DNA from: Tomocerus qinae
Taxonomy: Eukaryota; Arthropoda; Collembola; Entomobryomorpha; Tomoceridae
Reading direction: 5' to 3'
DNA: 64,000 nt
NCBI GenBank assembly: GCA_020055645.1
Contig: CM034546.1
Span: forward strand, 6,634,001 to 6,698,000
The position numbers and the translations under genes are program-made. Shown one piece after another: positions 33,084 through 45,971 of the stretch. The stretch's first letter is position 1; every line of letters begins with the position of its first letter. The notes beneath the pieces were generated by a model that saw only the letters and a program-made list of their open reading frames with translations, had not been told where the DNA came from and made no database searches.

Positions 33084-34624
33084 CAGGGAACAAAAAATAC
33101 CATAATTTTATAAAATTTGTAGGAGTAAGATTTTTTTGCCTTCTTCTGATGCAGCAGCTTGCCCCATTTACTTCCACTTTACATGCAAATAAAAAAGCCA
33201 CTGCATTTTTAGAAAAAAAGGACTGCTTTTTTAGAACAGAAGTTGTAAGGTATATTGTAAGCGATTGTATGTGAAGGATAGGGTTAGAATTTTAGAGTTA
33301 GATTGAATGTATGTGGCCCGATACTTACTAATACTCTCACAAAAATGTGTATTTATGTATGATCGAATAGGATATGAAATGTATTTCGATGCCAGTTCTT
33401 TACACTAATTTAATTATGCTAAGACACAACGGATTTAGTGTTAAAGAAAATGTCAAGATAAGTGAGAGATTTGCTCTTTTAGGTATGGCTCATACCTTTA
33501 GTTATGCTATCTTAGTTTCAGCTCAAAATACAATTACAAATGGGTACACACTTGATTTCTCGAGTTTAGGTATCAACGAAATATAATATTAACTAATATG
33601 TAAGAAAACCAATTGAAATCTAACACAAGAAATTATTGTATGAGATCTATGCAACCTATTGGGCTTACAAGTGTAAGTAACCAATGTTTGATTGTCACCT
33701 CTTAATTTGTAGTTTGTCTGTAGTAGACAGAAATCTTAGATTAGGAAGAGTAATTTAGATTAAAAATACCAATTCAAGTAAATTATTTGTAGGAGAATAC
33801 TGATTTGCATGGATGATCAGTGCTTTGTGGAAATAGTAATTAACTTGGCCAAAGCTAAGCGAAAGAATATCGCAACTAATTAAGATATTTTAGAGCTTGG
33901 CTTTGGAAGCAAAGCTAAATATTTTTTATTAAGAATGGAACCTGTTATTTGGGTGCTCGGATCCGTATGGTGAAGACGTCTTGCTGGGGAGATATCTCAG
34001 GACACAACTTGAGAGTCTTTCACTGTAGCACAGTACTTTTGAGATAAGTATAAACTCGTACTTTTCAGAAAAGTATAAATAATACTTTTGTGAAAAGTAT
34101 AAACTGATAAAACTTTAATTCTTCCTTTTCCTGCGTTTACAGTTGAAAGTGTAGAACTGAGACTAGACTGAAATTCAGTGTAGTCAGAAATAAAAATAAT
34201 TAAGTAACAAAGGTACTTAGTTAAGTAACTTGAGAAAAGTGTACTGGACAAAATGCTTGAGAATAATGAGTAATTAGTTCTTTGTGACACTTTCTTTTAT
34301 CAACTCTGTTTCGTTGATAAGCTTTGAGTTCAGCTTAGGTCATTCGTTTGTCCAGTAGAATTGTTGTGCATATCTTATTTTATGCAATTGTATAATTATT
34401 ATGCATCCTACATATGAATTGGGAATTAGGAATTGATAACTAAGCTTTGATTTGTACCTTATGGAAATATTATGCATAATTGCCTTTCAAGTAAGATATT
34501 ACTACTATTGTATTTGAGCTGTCTATACCTTATACCTTTATGATGCAGAGCCATGAGCATGTAAAGATTTAATTCTTTACAAAGTACTTTCCCTTTTTTG
34601 TAAAACTGGAGTGCCTTTTCCCTG
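33084..34624. mobile_element. hAT-type MITE N4, copy c, split by a solo LTR
   Basis: Left end CAGGGAACAAAAAATACC at 33084, right end TTTTCCCTG at 34624, flanked by GCTTTTAT and GTTTTTAT. The element is interrupted at 33244-34581. Confidence 0.85.
33244..34581. mobile_element. Probable solo LTR, 1338 bp
   Basis: It begins TGTAAGGT and ends TTTACA, flanked by the 4-bp duplication AAGT (33240-33243, 34582-34585). The paralogous site upstream of gene 2 (about 24753) reads AGAAGTACTTTCCC without the insert, so the boundaries are exact. No internal retroviral-type sequence is present and the orientation is undetermined. An ORF at 33374-33586 is unremarkable. Confidence 0.82.
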
Positions 34625-34632
34625 GTTTTTAT

Positions 34633-35293
34633 AATACCGTTATGGTCTATTGTAAAAGTTGTCCTTAAGTTCACAGACAGACAACTATATATAATTGCCA
34701 ACTTAATAGATGCATACATATTGAAATTAAATGAACTATATAAGCCAAACATGTTCACCATTATTGGTTCTAAATTTCCTCGTCGTCCTTACTCCTTACA
34801 AAACATGCAAATAATAAATAATAACATTATGCTTGCCTTATTTTTATTATTGCCATCCAAACATAATACTATAATATAGTAATACAAAAACTAGGCTTGG
34901 GTATTTCACTATTTACTACCAACATAAATGTTATTTAACTATAGGATACTGTTATGAGTCATGAGTATATCTAGCTATATAAACTACTTTTTGAACTAGA
35001 AACGCGTAAACAAATAAGGAAATTACAATTCATTTAAACATGAAAGTTAATTATAATTACAAATTTATCGACTACAATTTTAAAGAAGTGATTAGATGCT
35101 GCCAAGCACTTCTCTCGTGTGTGTTGTTTGAAAGTTGATTTGTAAAACTACTAAATTATTTTATCATTTTAACTTGTATTAATGAAATAAGTACATTATG
35201 TGTTTTCTAAAGAATACTTTCGGCTCTTTGTTTCGCTTTAATTCAGAAAGCTTTGTTTACGTGGTTGTTTAATTGACGGAGGAATAATACGAT
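34633..35293. other. Receptor-array spacer block
   Basis: Paralogous to 24802-25499; upstream flank of the relic followed by the 3' flank of gene 5. Confidence 0.65.
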
Positions 35294-37247
35294 TCAAATG
35301 GCCATGAGCATTTTCAAGGTTCCGCCACATATATCCAACAAAAATACCGGAGGACTGTCCTTTGAGATGGAACTGTAGTCTCCAATCCTAAAGACAACCG
35401 GTCTGCATGACTTGAAGTATTTCTGCACATAGCGACACTCCATTTTGTTCTTGGAGGAGAAAAGTAAGAGACTTTGGGTGATTTTATTGTAATATTCTGA
35501 AATCTTGAACAGGATTATCAACGTGACCACCCATACAACAATCATCATAGTCGAGAAAGCCAAAAATAACCATAAATTGAATGTTGAGAGACTGTTGAAG
35601 AATTTGATGATAATCCACAAGCAGGCGAGGACAGATCGGTTTACGAGCACGGCCACTGGCTGTAAAAATCCACTCGCTATGCCTGTCATCACATTTATGT
35701 GTAGATTCCGCATTTGATTCATGTGCACCAAATTCATGGCTGATCGAACAGAGTCCATCATTAAATAGGATGAGTTTCCAAGCCTAAAAATCGATAAAAC
35801 AAAAAGAGCCACATGACATAAATTCATGGTTAATGAAGAACCCGAAAATACTGGATCATATGATATGCATATATGTAAGGCGTTCCACTGCCACTAAGCA
35901 ATGGAATATGTTTGCTATGGCTTAACATTAAATGGTTCAAAAAGTCTTCAAAAATTTATCAAACTTTACAAAAATTTTCCATTAAATTGGTGGTTATCAA
36001 ACCTTCCAATTTATTTGGACATATAGCCAAAACAAACCTGGAAACCATGAGGCGAAAATAATTAGCAAAATTTTCTTTTGTGGCTGTGAAAATTTCTGAA
36101 ATGTTGAAATTGTCTATTTTTATAAATCTTTTGAACCGTGAACCCGAATTAACTAGGGTTTTTTTGTAAGGTTTATAATGTCACTTAGACGTTACATTAT
36201 ACCCGTAATTCAGATACTGAGGGTTGGGAATAGCTTAGGAACAAACTATGCTCTTGTATCCAAATTGATTTTAATGACATTTACTTAATGATTCAGTAAT
36301 AAATAGTTTAATATGTTTTAAAACTATTTTTCAGTTTACTTGATTTCATTTCCGATGAGTTTCCAATATATATAAAATAAATAACATCCGATTAGGAGGA
36401 AGTTGATAGTGCACCACGCACTGGAGAAGTTCCACCATATTACGACCGCAACGAGAATGAACAGACTCCAATGTTGATACTGTAAGGGTAGTAAGTTGAG
36501 AGGATGAAGTCGAGAGTCGTACATTGCAATCGTGAAAATACCAATTCCAATGGGATACACAAATAAAGTAATTGTCATCAGTCTGAGGGCGATGACTTCA
36601 GATTTCGAGATATCGAAGCGCTCGTTCAAATAGTATTTGACTAAATAAAGATTTTATCAATTACAAATTATTCAAGATTTAAATAATATTGAATAACTGA
36701 CATTCTTACTTTCAATTTGTTTGACGACTGAGAATCCGTCTGTGGCCAAGTCTGAAATCGTAGGCATGTAGATCATCATGAGGAGATGAATGAGAATTGC
36801 TCCTCCACAACAAATGGTAGCAAGGAAGCTGAAGGCGTAATCGAATGAGTCATCCTTTTCCAATGTAAGGATGATGAGGTGCACCGATAAGTAGATCGTT
36901 AAAGAAAGCCAAGTGATCACCGAAATGCAATTCTTCGCTCGATCATATTTTGAAGTGGAAACTCTCAGCGTGAACTTCTCTTCGTCGAAAATAGCTGAAA
37001 ATCCACCCAAATAATTCGCCATTTTAACATTGAAAGCGTAAAGGTTGAGCACTGCCTGACGATTTTGTGGAATCGTGTATTGTGTTTCTTCTTCTTGTAA
37101 GGACTCGTTATCCACTTCAATATTTTCCTTTGATTCGGATGTTGCTGCAGCCTAGATATTTACACATTATTAAATATTTTTTTCATAATTTACCTATATT
37201 CTTATTTATGGCCTAGAATATGACTTGGATTATAATATACTTACCAT
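35294..37247 (-). CDS. Multi-TM chemoreceptor-like protein, array gene 5
   Basis: Exons on the minus strand: 37247-37245 (ATG before GTAAGT), 37151-36710, 36640-36340 and 35783-35294, total 1236 nt (411 aa). The internal Met of genes 1-3 is GTG. The codon split by the phase-1 intron is ATC (Ile) where paralogues encode Ser, and the phase-2 donor is AA|GTAAAC instead of AG|GTAAAC, giving Lys rather than Arg. Otherwise intact: hydrophobic spans, FKSCRPVVFRIGDYSSISKD and KMLMAI. The nearest paralogue is gene 6. Confidence 0.76.
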
Positions 37248-38376
37248 TTTACGAGTAACTTTTAAAAAGGGTCTTTTAAGTTTCACTATTTTGAAAAAAT
37301 TATTTTGGATTTATTTTCTCCTGTTCGCTTCTGCAGTATTTTATTGATTGGTTGACTATGGAATGTTAGTAATTGAAAAAAAGAAGAAAATAGAATTAAA
37401 AGAAAGAAAGAAGAAAGGAAGGTAAAGTTGCTGATGTGCTACTTTCAAGTCATACAAATAATTTATAGGGAAATTGTTTTTATAATACCGTTGTTGTAAA
37501 ACTTGTTCCCCAACTCACTGACTATGTAATTGCCAATTTAAATCTATGTATACATATTCAAATTGAAATTAAATTGACTATATAACCTAAGCATGTTTAT
37601 CATAATTGATTCTCAACTGCCTCGTCGTCTTTACAATAATTCAGACATTCAAATTCAGATAATATCATTTTATTTTGCCGTGTTTCGATTAATGCTAAAT
37701 TTCATCCAATCATAACAGTTATAAAGAAACCAAGCTCGGCATTTCTCTATTTACTGTTAAAAAATGTTTTGCTATAGGGTACTGCTATTACTATATCCAG
37801 ATGTATAAACTTCTCTTTAAACTTCAAACGCTTAAACAGCAAAAACAATATAATATTATGGTAGTTAGTTATAATAATTATGACCTTTTCGTTCACACCG
37901 TGTGTGTACCATGCCATAAATGCTTCATTACTATTTTTTATATTTATAATATATATTGTTGACACATGAAAAATAAGATTAGTTATGCATGTTATACGGG
38001 AAAATTATATGTGACTGTATGTGAGGAGGAGTGGTCCTCACATACAGTCACTTTTCTGAACTTAACAATTGCTTGAATTAAACAACTGAGGACAAAAAAT
38101 AATTGTTAATAGATTATTAACCATTATATAATTGATGTTTGTTTGGTAGCATATAGTTTAGAACTAAACATATAATACAAGAAATAGCCTACTTTAAGGC
38201 CAAAATATATCTATTTTGAATTTGTATTGAATTTACAGTAAAACTTACATTATATACGAAATCCTAGTTATTTTGATAGTTATTATTACTTAATTTTGAT
38301 TTTGTTTTCAATTTCATAGTCAATTCTAATCAATTTAAATTTCTTATCATTTTGATACTCAACAATCGATTTTGAT
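37248..38376. other. Long upstream flank of gene 5
   Basis: AT-rich, aligned along its length with 43376-44512 (for example TGTATGTGAGGAGTGGTCCT near 38017-38035 and 44148). It contains a purine run of GAAAGAAAG type at about 37380. No gene. Confidence 0.6.
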
Positions 38377-38712
38377 TGATTGATTGATTGATCCAATTTA
38401 TTTAAGTGACGAGTATTTTTAACAATTATTTGTGTAATAATGGTTATCTCCAGTATACAGTCACTCTAGCTACTAAAGTAAATAAAAGAGTATAAATAGA
38501 TACAATTAAAATTAGTGGTATGTATGTACATAGGAATGTCAAGTCTTGGTTGTAGATTCTGTATTAATATAGATTAGCTCAGTCATTTCTTAGTTTTAAA
38601 AAATGTTCGCGAATATTTTTATCAAAATCCGTATAACAATTGGATTCTTTAATTTTAGATGGTAAATTGTTCCACAATCTAGCACTTCTGTAGGAAAAGG
38701 CTGATCTTGCTA
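38377..38712 (-). mobile_element. 3' fragment of a non-LTR retrotransposon
   Basis: On the minus strand 38710-38579 encodes RSAFSYRSARLWNNLPSKIK and onward to a stop, the conserved C-terminal LWNxLP block of CR1/Jockey-like reverse transcriptase proteins. The element ends in a TTGA/TCAA repeat (about 38377-38392). The paralogous site near 44514 lacks it. Confidence 0.85.
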
Positions 38713-40560
38713 TTTTCTATTGCTTTTGACAGCCAACATTAATCAATTTTGATTTTCTGGGGATTTTGATCGCCAACATTAATTTATTTTGACTTTCTGG
38801 TGATTTTGATAAATAACATTAATATATTTCGATTTTCTGTTGACTTTGATAATAACATTAATATATATAATCAAATCGGCACTAATACATTCCACTCCCT
38901 CAAAGATTATTGTGTAAATGTTACAAGAATTATGCATCTCAAATATTGAAATTCATTCAGTGAGATATGCATCGATTAGGTGTAGTTAAGAATTTCTATT
39001 TTAGCAAGGTATAGGGATGGTATAGGTATTGTAGGTTGTAGATTAGGTCAAATTAGATTATTGGTTAATATTTTCTACTAGACCCTTAGGACTCCTATAA
39101 TGTTATCTAATTGTCTATTAAAACCTCACCTAACAGCTAACACATGCCTGACTAAAATTGGACATCAAAAAGTTCAATAGTGTTTCCTACAATTTGACAG
39201 CATAATATATTTCATTCCGCTTATACTGAATCATAGATACTGCTCTGAATGGGCTGGACATAAGTTTTCTGAATCATGATCAATATTGATCTAATTTTAA
39301 TTACTGTTGACTTTAATAACCAAACTGTATCTATTTCTACTATTATTTAACTAAAAATGTGCACATGATCCGTTTTACTAAGGCGAGTGAGTATGTACCT
39401 AGTAGAGCCTAAATAAGTGGATTGAATGAGATGGAAGCCTGGAGAGAGAGTGAGGCTGCTGGCAGGCAGGTTGGTTTGGTGTAGTAAATAATAGTAGGTC
39501 TATTGCTGCTGTTGGTGTAGCAGTAGCTGTCGACAGAGCGAAAGTGAACATAAGAGTTAGTAGCTGTGCCTTGGTGCTACATGAGAGAAAAAGTCATGGG
39601 AGATGCAGAAGTTGGGCCGCACCGGATGAATTTATTGTGAAGGATCTGAGCTGATGATGATTTAGAGAGCCAGAGAAGTTTGGCTTTTTTGATGGAGGGA
39701 TTGGAAGAGAAGGGTGAAATTTTGGTGCGGAGGCTCTTTGACTCACTTACATTGATTGGTATCGGCAATCAATAGTATTCAGCGTATTAGTGACTAGTTT
39801 GAGATGAGGAGAAAGTTATCAGAGACAGCAATAGCAGCTCCTCATGTAAAAATCTGACTTACAAAAAATCATAAACGATTTCTATGAAACTTAGCGTTAT
39901 GAAAATGATCATTTGTGACGTTTTCAGCAATATTAAACCTTAAGGTGATGACAAAAAATTTGGAAATATTTTCCAAATCATTGGAAATAGTTGGAATTAC
40001 TTCGTAAAATGATTTGTAGGACGTTTACATAACTGTTAGGTTTATAAATTGGTATTTTGCTGAAAGGTTAGAATGAAGAGGTTGGTTTGTATCCCCTTTT
40101 ACTCGATACTATAGTTTTCACCTTAAGGTTTAATATTGCTGAGAACGTCACATTTGAGTTTCTGATTATGAGGTGCAGATTAATGCTATTATTATAGAGA
40201 TAAATGCCTTATTTGGAATTCAGCCTTGATATTTATCGCCAAGCCTCTTCTTAATGCACCGGGTAGTTAATTTTTAAATAAATAAAATTCATATTATCTT
40301 GTAATAGCATTTTAAATGCTGGTAATAAAATAATAAATGGTCAGTAATAAATTATATAAATGTTGATTTAACATTTTAATTTAGCTTCATTTTAATATTT
40401 GGGTAAAAAATATTTATCTTGAATACTTTAATGGTTTCTGTTTTTGTCTCAGCCCAGTGAAGCTTTAAATGAATAACGAGAGTGATATTATGGATTATCT
40501 TATTTAGGTAGTTTTATTGCAAAGATGCACAGGTACAGATAGATACCTTTTTTGTATATT
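38713..40560. other. Spacer between the duplicated units
   Basis: About 38713-39390 aligns with 44513-45125. About 39390-39860 is less AT-rich and has no partner in the second unit; ORFs there are short and unrecognised. A foldback lies at 39910-40156. Confidence 0.5.
39910..40156. repeat. Foldback element, arms about 38 bp
   Basis: The left arm, with TCAGCAATATTAAACCTTAA followed by GGTG, is inverted at the right (about 40118-40156) with one mismatch. It lies in sequence absent from the second duplicated unit. Confidence 0.7.
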
Positions 40561-41449
40561 TATTAGTCTTTGAATTAACATAATCACCTCATAAAATTTA
40601 AAAAATAAACCAACAAATGATAATGACAGAATATAAACGTCAATATGTATAATTTAGGATAAATTTGTCAATGTAAGAGACAGATTATTTAGAATATTAT
40701 TTATTATACAGAGTATTTCAGCATATCCTCAATGCCTCATTACCGAAGCCAGGGAGGTGCACCTCTATCTATATGTCCCCCAGAGCCGTCATTTGGGCTC
40801 TTTATGTATGATATTTCACTCAAATCGGTTAATCGGCAAAATAAAGTTAAGAAACCCAAAGGTGGTTTTTCTACACGTTAATGCCCGAGCTATCCAGCCG
40901 TGGACTGATACCTAAATGCAATAATCCTTGCATGGACAGCTTGGCCGTTTGTTTTCGTAATTTTTGTATATAAAGGTATGATACTTGCCTTATTTTTATT
41001 ATTGCCATCCAAACATAATACTATAATATAGTAATACAAAACCTAGGCTTGGGTATGTATTTCACTATTTATTACCATCATAAATGTTATTTTACTATAG
41101 GCTACTGTTATGAGTCATGAGTATATCTAGCTGTATATACTACTTTTTGAACTAGAAACGCTTAAACAAAAAAGGAAATTACAATTCATTTAAACATGAA
41201 AGTTAATTATAATTACAAATTTATCGACTACAATTTTAAAGAAGTGATTAGATGCTGCCAAGCACTTCTCTCGTGTGTGTTGTTTGAAAGTTGATTTGTA
41301 AAACTACTAAATTATTTTATCATTTTAACTTGTAATAATGAAATAAGTACATTATGTGTTTTCTAAAGTATAATTTCGGCTATTTGTTTTGCTTTAATTC
41401 AGAAAGCTTTGTTTATGTGGTTGTTTAATTGACGGAGGAATAATACGAT

Positions 41450-43375
41450 TTAAATGGCCATGAGCATTTTCAAGGTTCCGCCACATATATCCAACAAAAA
41501 TACCGGAGGACTGTCCTTTGAGATGGAACTGTAGTTTCCAATCCTAAAGAAGGCCGGTCTGCATGATTTGAAGTATTTCTGTACATACCGACTTTCCATT
41601 TTGTTCTTGGAGGAGAAAAGTGAGAGACTTTGAGTGATGTTGTTGTGATTTTCTGAAATCATGAATAAGATTACCAATACCAACAACCAACCAACAATAG
41701 CGATAGTCGAGAAGGACAAAAATAAGTATAAATTGAATGTTGAGAGACTGTTGAAGAATTTGATGATAATCCACAAGCAGGCGAGGACAGATCGGTTTAT
41801 GAGAACGGCCATTGGCTGTAAAAATCCACTCGCTATGCCTGTCATCACATTTATGTGTAGACTCCGCATTTGATTCATGTGCACCAAATTCATAGCCGAT
41901 CGAACAGAGTCCATCATTAAATAGGATGAGTTTCCAAGCCTAAAAACCGATAAAACAAAAAGCCCCACAGGACATAAATTCACGGTTTATGAAAAACCCG
42001 AAAATACTGGATCACGTGATACGTTCCACTGCCACTAAGCAATGTTCACTATGGGTTAACATTAAATGGTTCAAAAAGTCTTCGAAAATTTATCAAATTT
42101 TACACAAATTTTCATCTAAATTGGTGGTTACCAAAACCTTCCAATTTATTTGGACATTTAGCCAAAACAAACCTGGAAACCATGAGACGAAAATAATTAG
42201 CAAAATTTTCTTTTGTGACTGTGAAAAGTTCTGAAATGTTGAAATTGTCTATTTTTTATAAATCTTTTGAACCATGAAACCGCATTGACTTGGGTTTTTT
42301 TGTAAGGTTTATAATGTCACTTGGACGTTACATTGCACCCGTAATTAAGATACTGAGGGGTGGGTATAGCTCAGGAACAAACTATGCTCCTGTGTCCTTT
42401 GTTTTAATGACATTTACTTAATGACTCAGTAATAAATAGTTTAATATGTTTTAAAACTAATTTTCAGTTTACCTGATTTCATTTCCGATGAGTTTCCAAT
42501 ATATATAAAATAAATAACATCCGATTAGGAGGAAGCTGATAGTGCACCACGCACAGGAGAAGATCCACCATATTACGACGGCAACCAGAATGAAGAGACC
42601 CCAATGTTGATACTCTAATTGTAGTAAATTGACAGGATGAAGTCGAGAGTCGTACATTGTAAATGAGAGCATACCAATTCCAATGGGATACAGAAAAAAA
42701 GTAATTGTCATCAGTTTTAGGGCGATGACTTCAGATTTTGTGTGATCGAAAGGCTCGTTCAAATAGTATTTGCCTAATAAAGATTTTATCAACAAATTAT
42801 TCAAGATGTAAATAATATTGAATAACTGACATTTTTACTTTCAATTTGTTTGACGACTGAGAATCCGTCTGTAGCCAGGTCTGAAATTATAGGCATGTAG
42901 ATTATCATGAGGAGCTGCAGTAGAATTGCTACTCCACCACAAATGGTCGCAAGGAAGCTGAAGGCATAATCGAATGACACGTCGTTTTCCAATGTAAGGA
43001 TGATGAGGTGCACCGATAAGTAGATCGTTAATGCAAGCCAAGTGATCACCGAAATGCAATTCTTCACTCGATCGTATTTTGAAGGGGAAACTCTCAGCGT
43101 GAACTTCTCTTCGTCGAAAATAGCTGAAAATGCACCCAAATAATTCGCCATTTTAACACTGAAAGCGTAAAGGTTGAGCACTGCCTGACGATTTTGTGGA
43201 ATCGTGTATTGTGTTTCTTCTTCTTGTAAGGACTCGTTGTCCACTTCAATATTTTCCTTTGATTCGGATGTTGCTGCAGCCTAGATATTTGTACATTATT
43301 AAATATTTTTTTCATAATTTACCTATATTCATTCTATGGCCTAGAATATGACTTGGATTATAATATACTTACCAT
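41450..43375 (-). CDS. Multi-TM chemoreceptor-like protein, array gene 6
   Basis: Exons on the minus strand: 43375-43373 (ATG before GTAAGT), 43280-42839, 42773-42473 and 41939-41450, total 1236 nt (411 aa). The internal Met of genes 1-3 is GTG, so the mini-exon start is required. The split codon is AGC. Membrane spans, KSCRPAFFRIGNYSSISKDS and KMLMAI are intact. Part of the last exon (SENHNNITQSLSLFSS and the preceding membrane span) is closer to gene 1 than to gene 5, suggesting gene conversion or mosaic ancestry. Confidence 0.77.
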
Positions 43376-45971
43376 TTAATACGAGTCACTTTTAAAAAAG
43401 TGTTTTTTAAGTTGCAGTATTTTGAAAAAATTGTTTTAAATTTATTTTCTCCTGTTCGCTTCTGCAGTATTTTATTGATTGATTGACTTTGGAATGTTAG
43501 TAATTGAAAGAAAGAATAAAATAGAATTGAAAGAAAGAAAGAAGAAAGGAAGGTAAAGCTGCTGATGTGCTACTTTTAAGTCATACAACTAATTTATAGG
43601 GAAATTGTTTTTATAATACCGTTGTTTATAAAACTTATTCCCCAACTCACTGACAATGTAATTGCCAATTTAAATCTATGTATACATATGAAATTGAAAT
43701 TATATTGACTACATAACCTAAGCATGTTTCCCATAATTGATTCTCAACTGCCTCGTCGTCTTTACAATAATTCAGACATTCAGATTTAGATAATATCAAG
43801 CCGTGTTTCGATTAATGCTAAATTTCATCCAATCATAACAGTAATAAAGAAACTAAGCTCGGTATTTCTCTATATTTCTCTATATTAACAAATGTTTTGC
43901 TATAGGGTACTTTATTACTATATCCACTATCCAGATGTATAAACTTCTCTTTAAACTTCAAACGCTTAAAAAGCAAAAACAATATAATATTATGTTAGTT
44001 AGTTATAGTAATTATGACCTTTTCGTTAACACTGTGATACTATGCCATAAATGTTTCATTACTATTCGTTATATTTTTGATAATTATTGTTGACACATTA
44101 AAAATAAGATTAGTTATGCATATAATATAGGAAAATTGTATGTGACTGTATGTGAGGAGTGGTCCTCAGTCCTCACTGTCATAGTCACTTCTCTGAAATT
44201 TACAATTGCTTGAATTAAACAACTGAGGACAAAAAATAATAATTGTTAATAGATTATTAGTCATTCTATAATTGATGTTTGTTTGGTAGCATATAGTTTA
44301 AAACTGAAACATATAATACAAGAAATAGCCTACTTTAAGATCAAAATATATCTATTTTGAATTTGTATTGAATTTACAGTAAAACTTACATTATATACGA
44401 AATCCTAGTTATTGTGATGGTTATTATTACTCAATTTTGATTTTGTTTTCAATTTCATAGTCAATTCTAATTAATTTAAATTTCTTATCATTTTGATACT
44501 CAACAATTGATTTTGATTTTCTATTGCTTTTGACAGTCAACATTATTTTATTTTGACTTTCTGTAGATTTTGATAGTCAACATTATTCTATTTTGATTTT
44601 GATTATAACATTAATATATTATATAATCAAATCGGCACTAATACACTCCACTCTCTCAAAGATTATTGTGTAAATGTTACAAGAATTATGCATCTCAAAT
44701 ATTGAAATTCATTCAGTGAGATATGCATCGATTAGGTGTAGTTCAGAATTTCTATTTTTAGCAAGATATAGGAATGGTATTGGTAGTATAGGTTGTAGGT
44801 TAGGTCAAATTAGATAATTGGTTAATATTTTCTACTAGGCCTTTAGTACTCCTATAATATTGTCTATTAAAACCTCACTTAACACATGCCTGTGACTAAA
44901 ATTGGACATCAAAAACTTCAACTGTGTTCCCTACAATTTGACAGCATAATATATTTCATTCCGCTTATACTGAATCATGGATACTGCTCTGAATGGGCTG
45001 GACATAAGTTTTCTGAATCATGATTAATATTGATATAATTTTAATTACTGTTCACTTTAATAACCAAACTGTATCTATTTCTACTCTTATTTTACTAAAA
45101 ATGTGCACATGATCCCCTTTACTAACTCGAGTGAGTAGTGGCCATGAGCGGATTGTTGACTCAAGCGACTCCCAGCTTTTCATCTAAAAGTACTGAAAAG
45201 TCCGAATGAATCACTATGACTTACGACTAGTCTCTAAACGCCGGCAAAAGCTAAAGAAGTTTTTAAACTAAAATTATACAAATTAAAATATCTTCTTTCG
45301 ACTTCTTTATTCGTTAAAAACTGTCGACAATTATTGATTTTATTGCACCAAAAATCTCAAACAGTAAACCTTTGTAGAATATTTATTAGTCTTTGAATTA
45401 ACATAATCACCTCATAAAATTTAAAAAATAAACCAACAAATGATAATTACAGGATATAAACGTCGTATAAAATATACATAATTTAGGATAAATATGTCAA
45501 GGTAAGAGAAAGATAAGCATTTCAGGATATCCTCAATGCCTCACTGCGAAGCCAGCATCTCTATCTAGATATCCCCCAGAGCCGTCATTTGGGCTCTTTA
45601 TGTATAATATTTCGCTCAAATCGGTCGATATCTAAGGCAAAATAAAGTTAAGAAACCCAAAAGTGGTATCTTTTTTCTACACGTTAATGCCCGAGCTATT
45701 CAGCTGTGGACTGATATCTTAATACGCTATTCCTTGCATGGACAGCTTGGTTGTTAACGTTTGTTTTCGTAATTTTTGCATATAAATGTATGTTAAATCC
45801 TTAAGTGGACAGTTCAGGCGTTGGCGTTAACATTGATTTCAACAACCGGGTGCACTATAGGGTGGAGTTCCTAGCCGCATTTATTTCCTGTCTTAAAATT
45901 TAGGCATAAAACATGTTTATAAACATTGTAAGCGCCGACAGAAATAATATATCATCAAATAATGACATGAA
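43376..45971. other. Long upstream flank of gene 6
   Basis: Second copy of the duplicated flank. About 45125-45375 has no counterpart elsewhere; about 45376-45790 matches 40560-40980. No gene. Confidence 0.6.

Larger units (their letters stand above)
34820..45790. repeat. Segmental tandem duplication carrying genes 5 and 6
   Basis: About 34820-40980 and 40981-45790 are two copies of one unit: receptor gene, long AT-rich upstream flank and a terminal block containing AGAGCCGTCATTTGGGCTCT (about 40782 and 45580). The first copy is longer because of a LINE insert (38377-38712) and extra sequence at about 39390-40540. Confidence 0.75.

Noticed and set aside
33374-33586. ORF inside the 1338-bp solo LTR
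   Set aside because: It lies wholly within a segment defined as an LTR by its ends and empty site; its composition gives no support for a gene.
39577-39768. Minus-strand ORF in less AT-rich sequence
   Set aside because: Short, no domain pattern and no splice partner; the region is probably a decayed repeat or non-coding.
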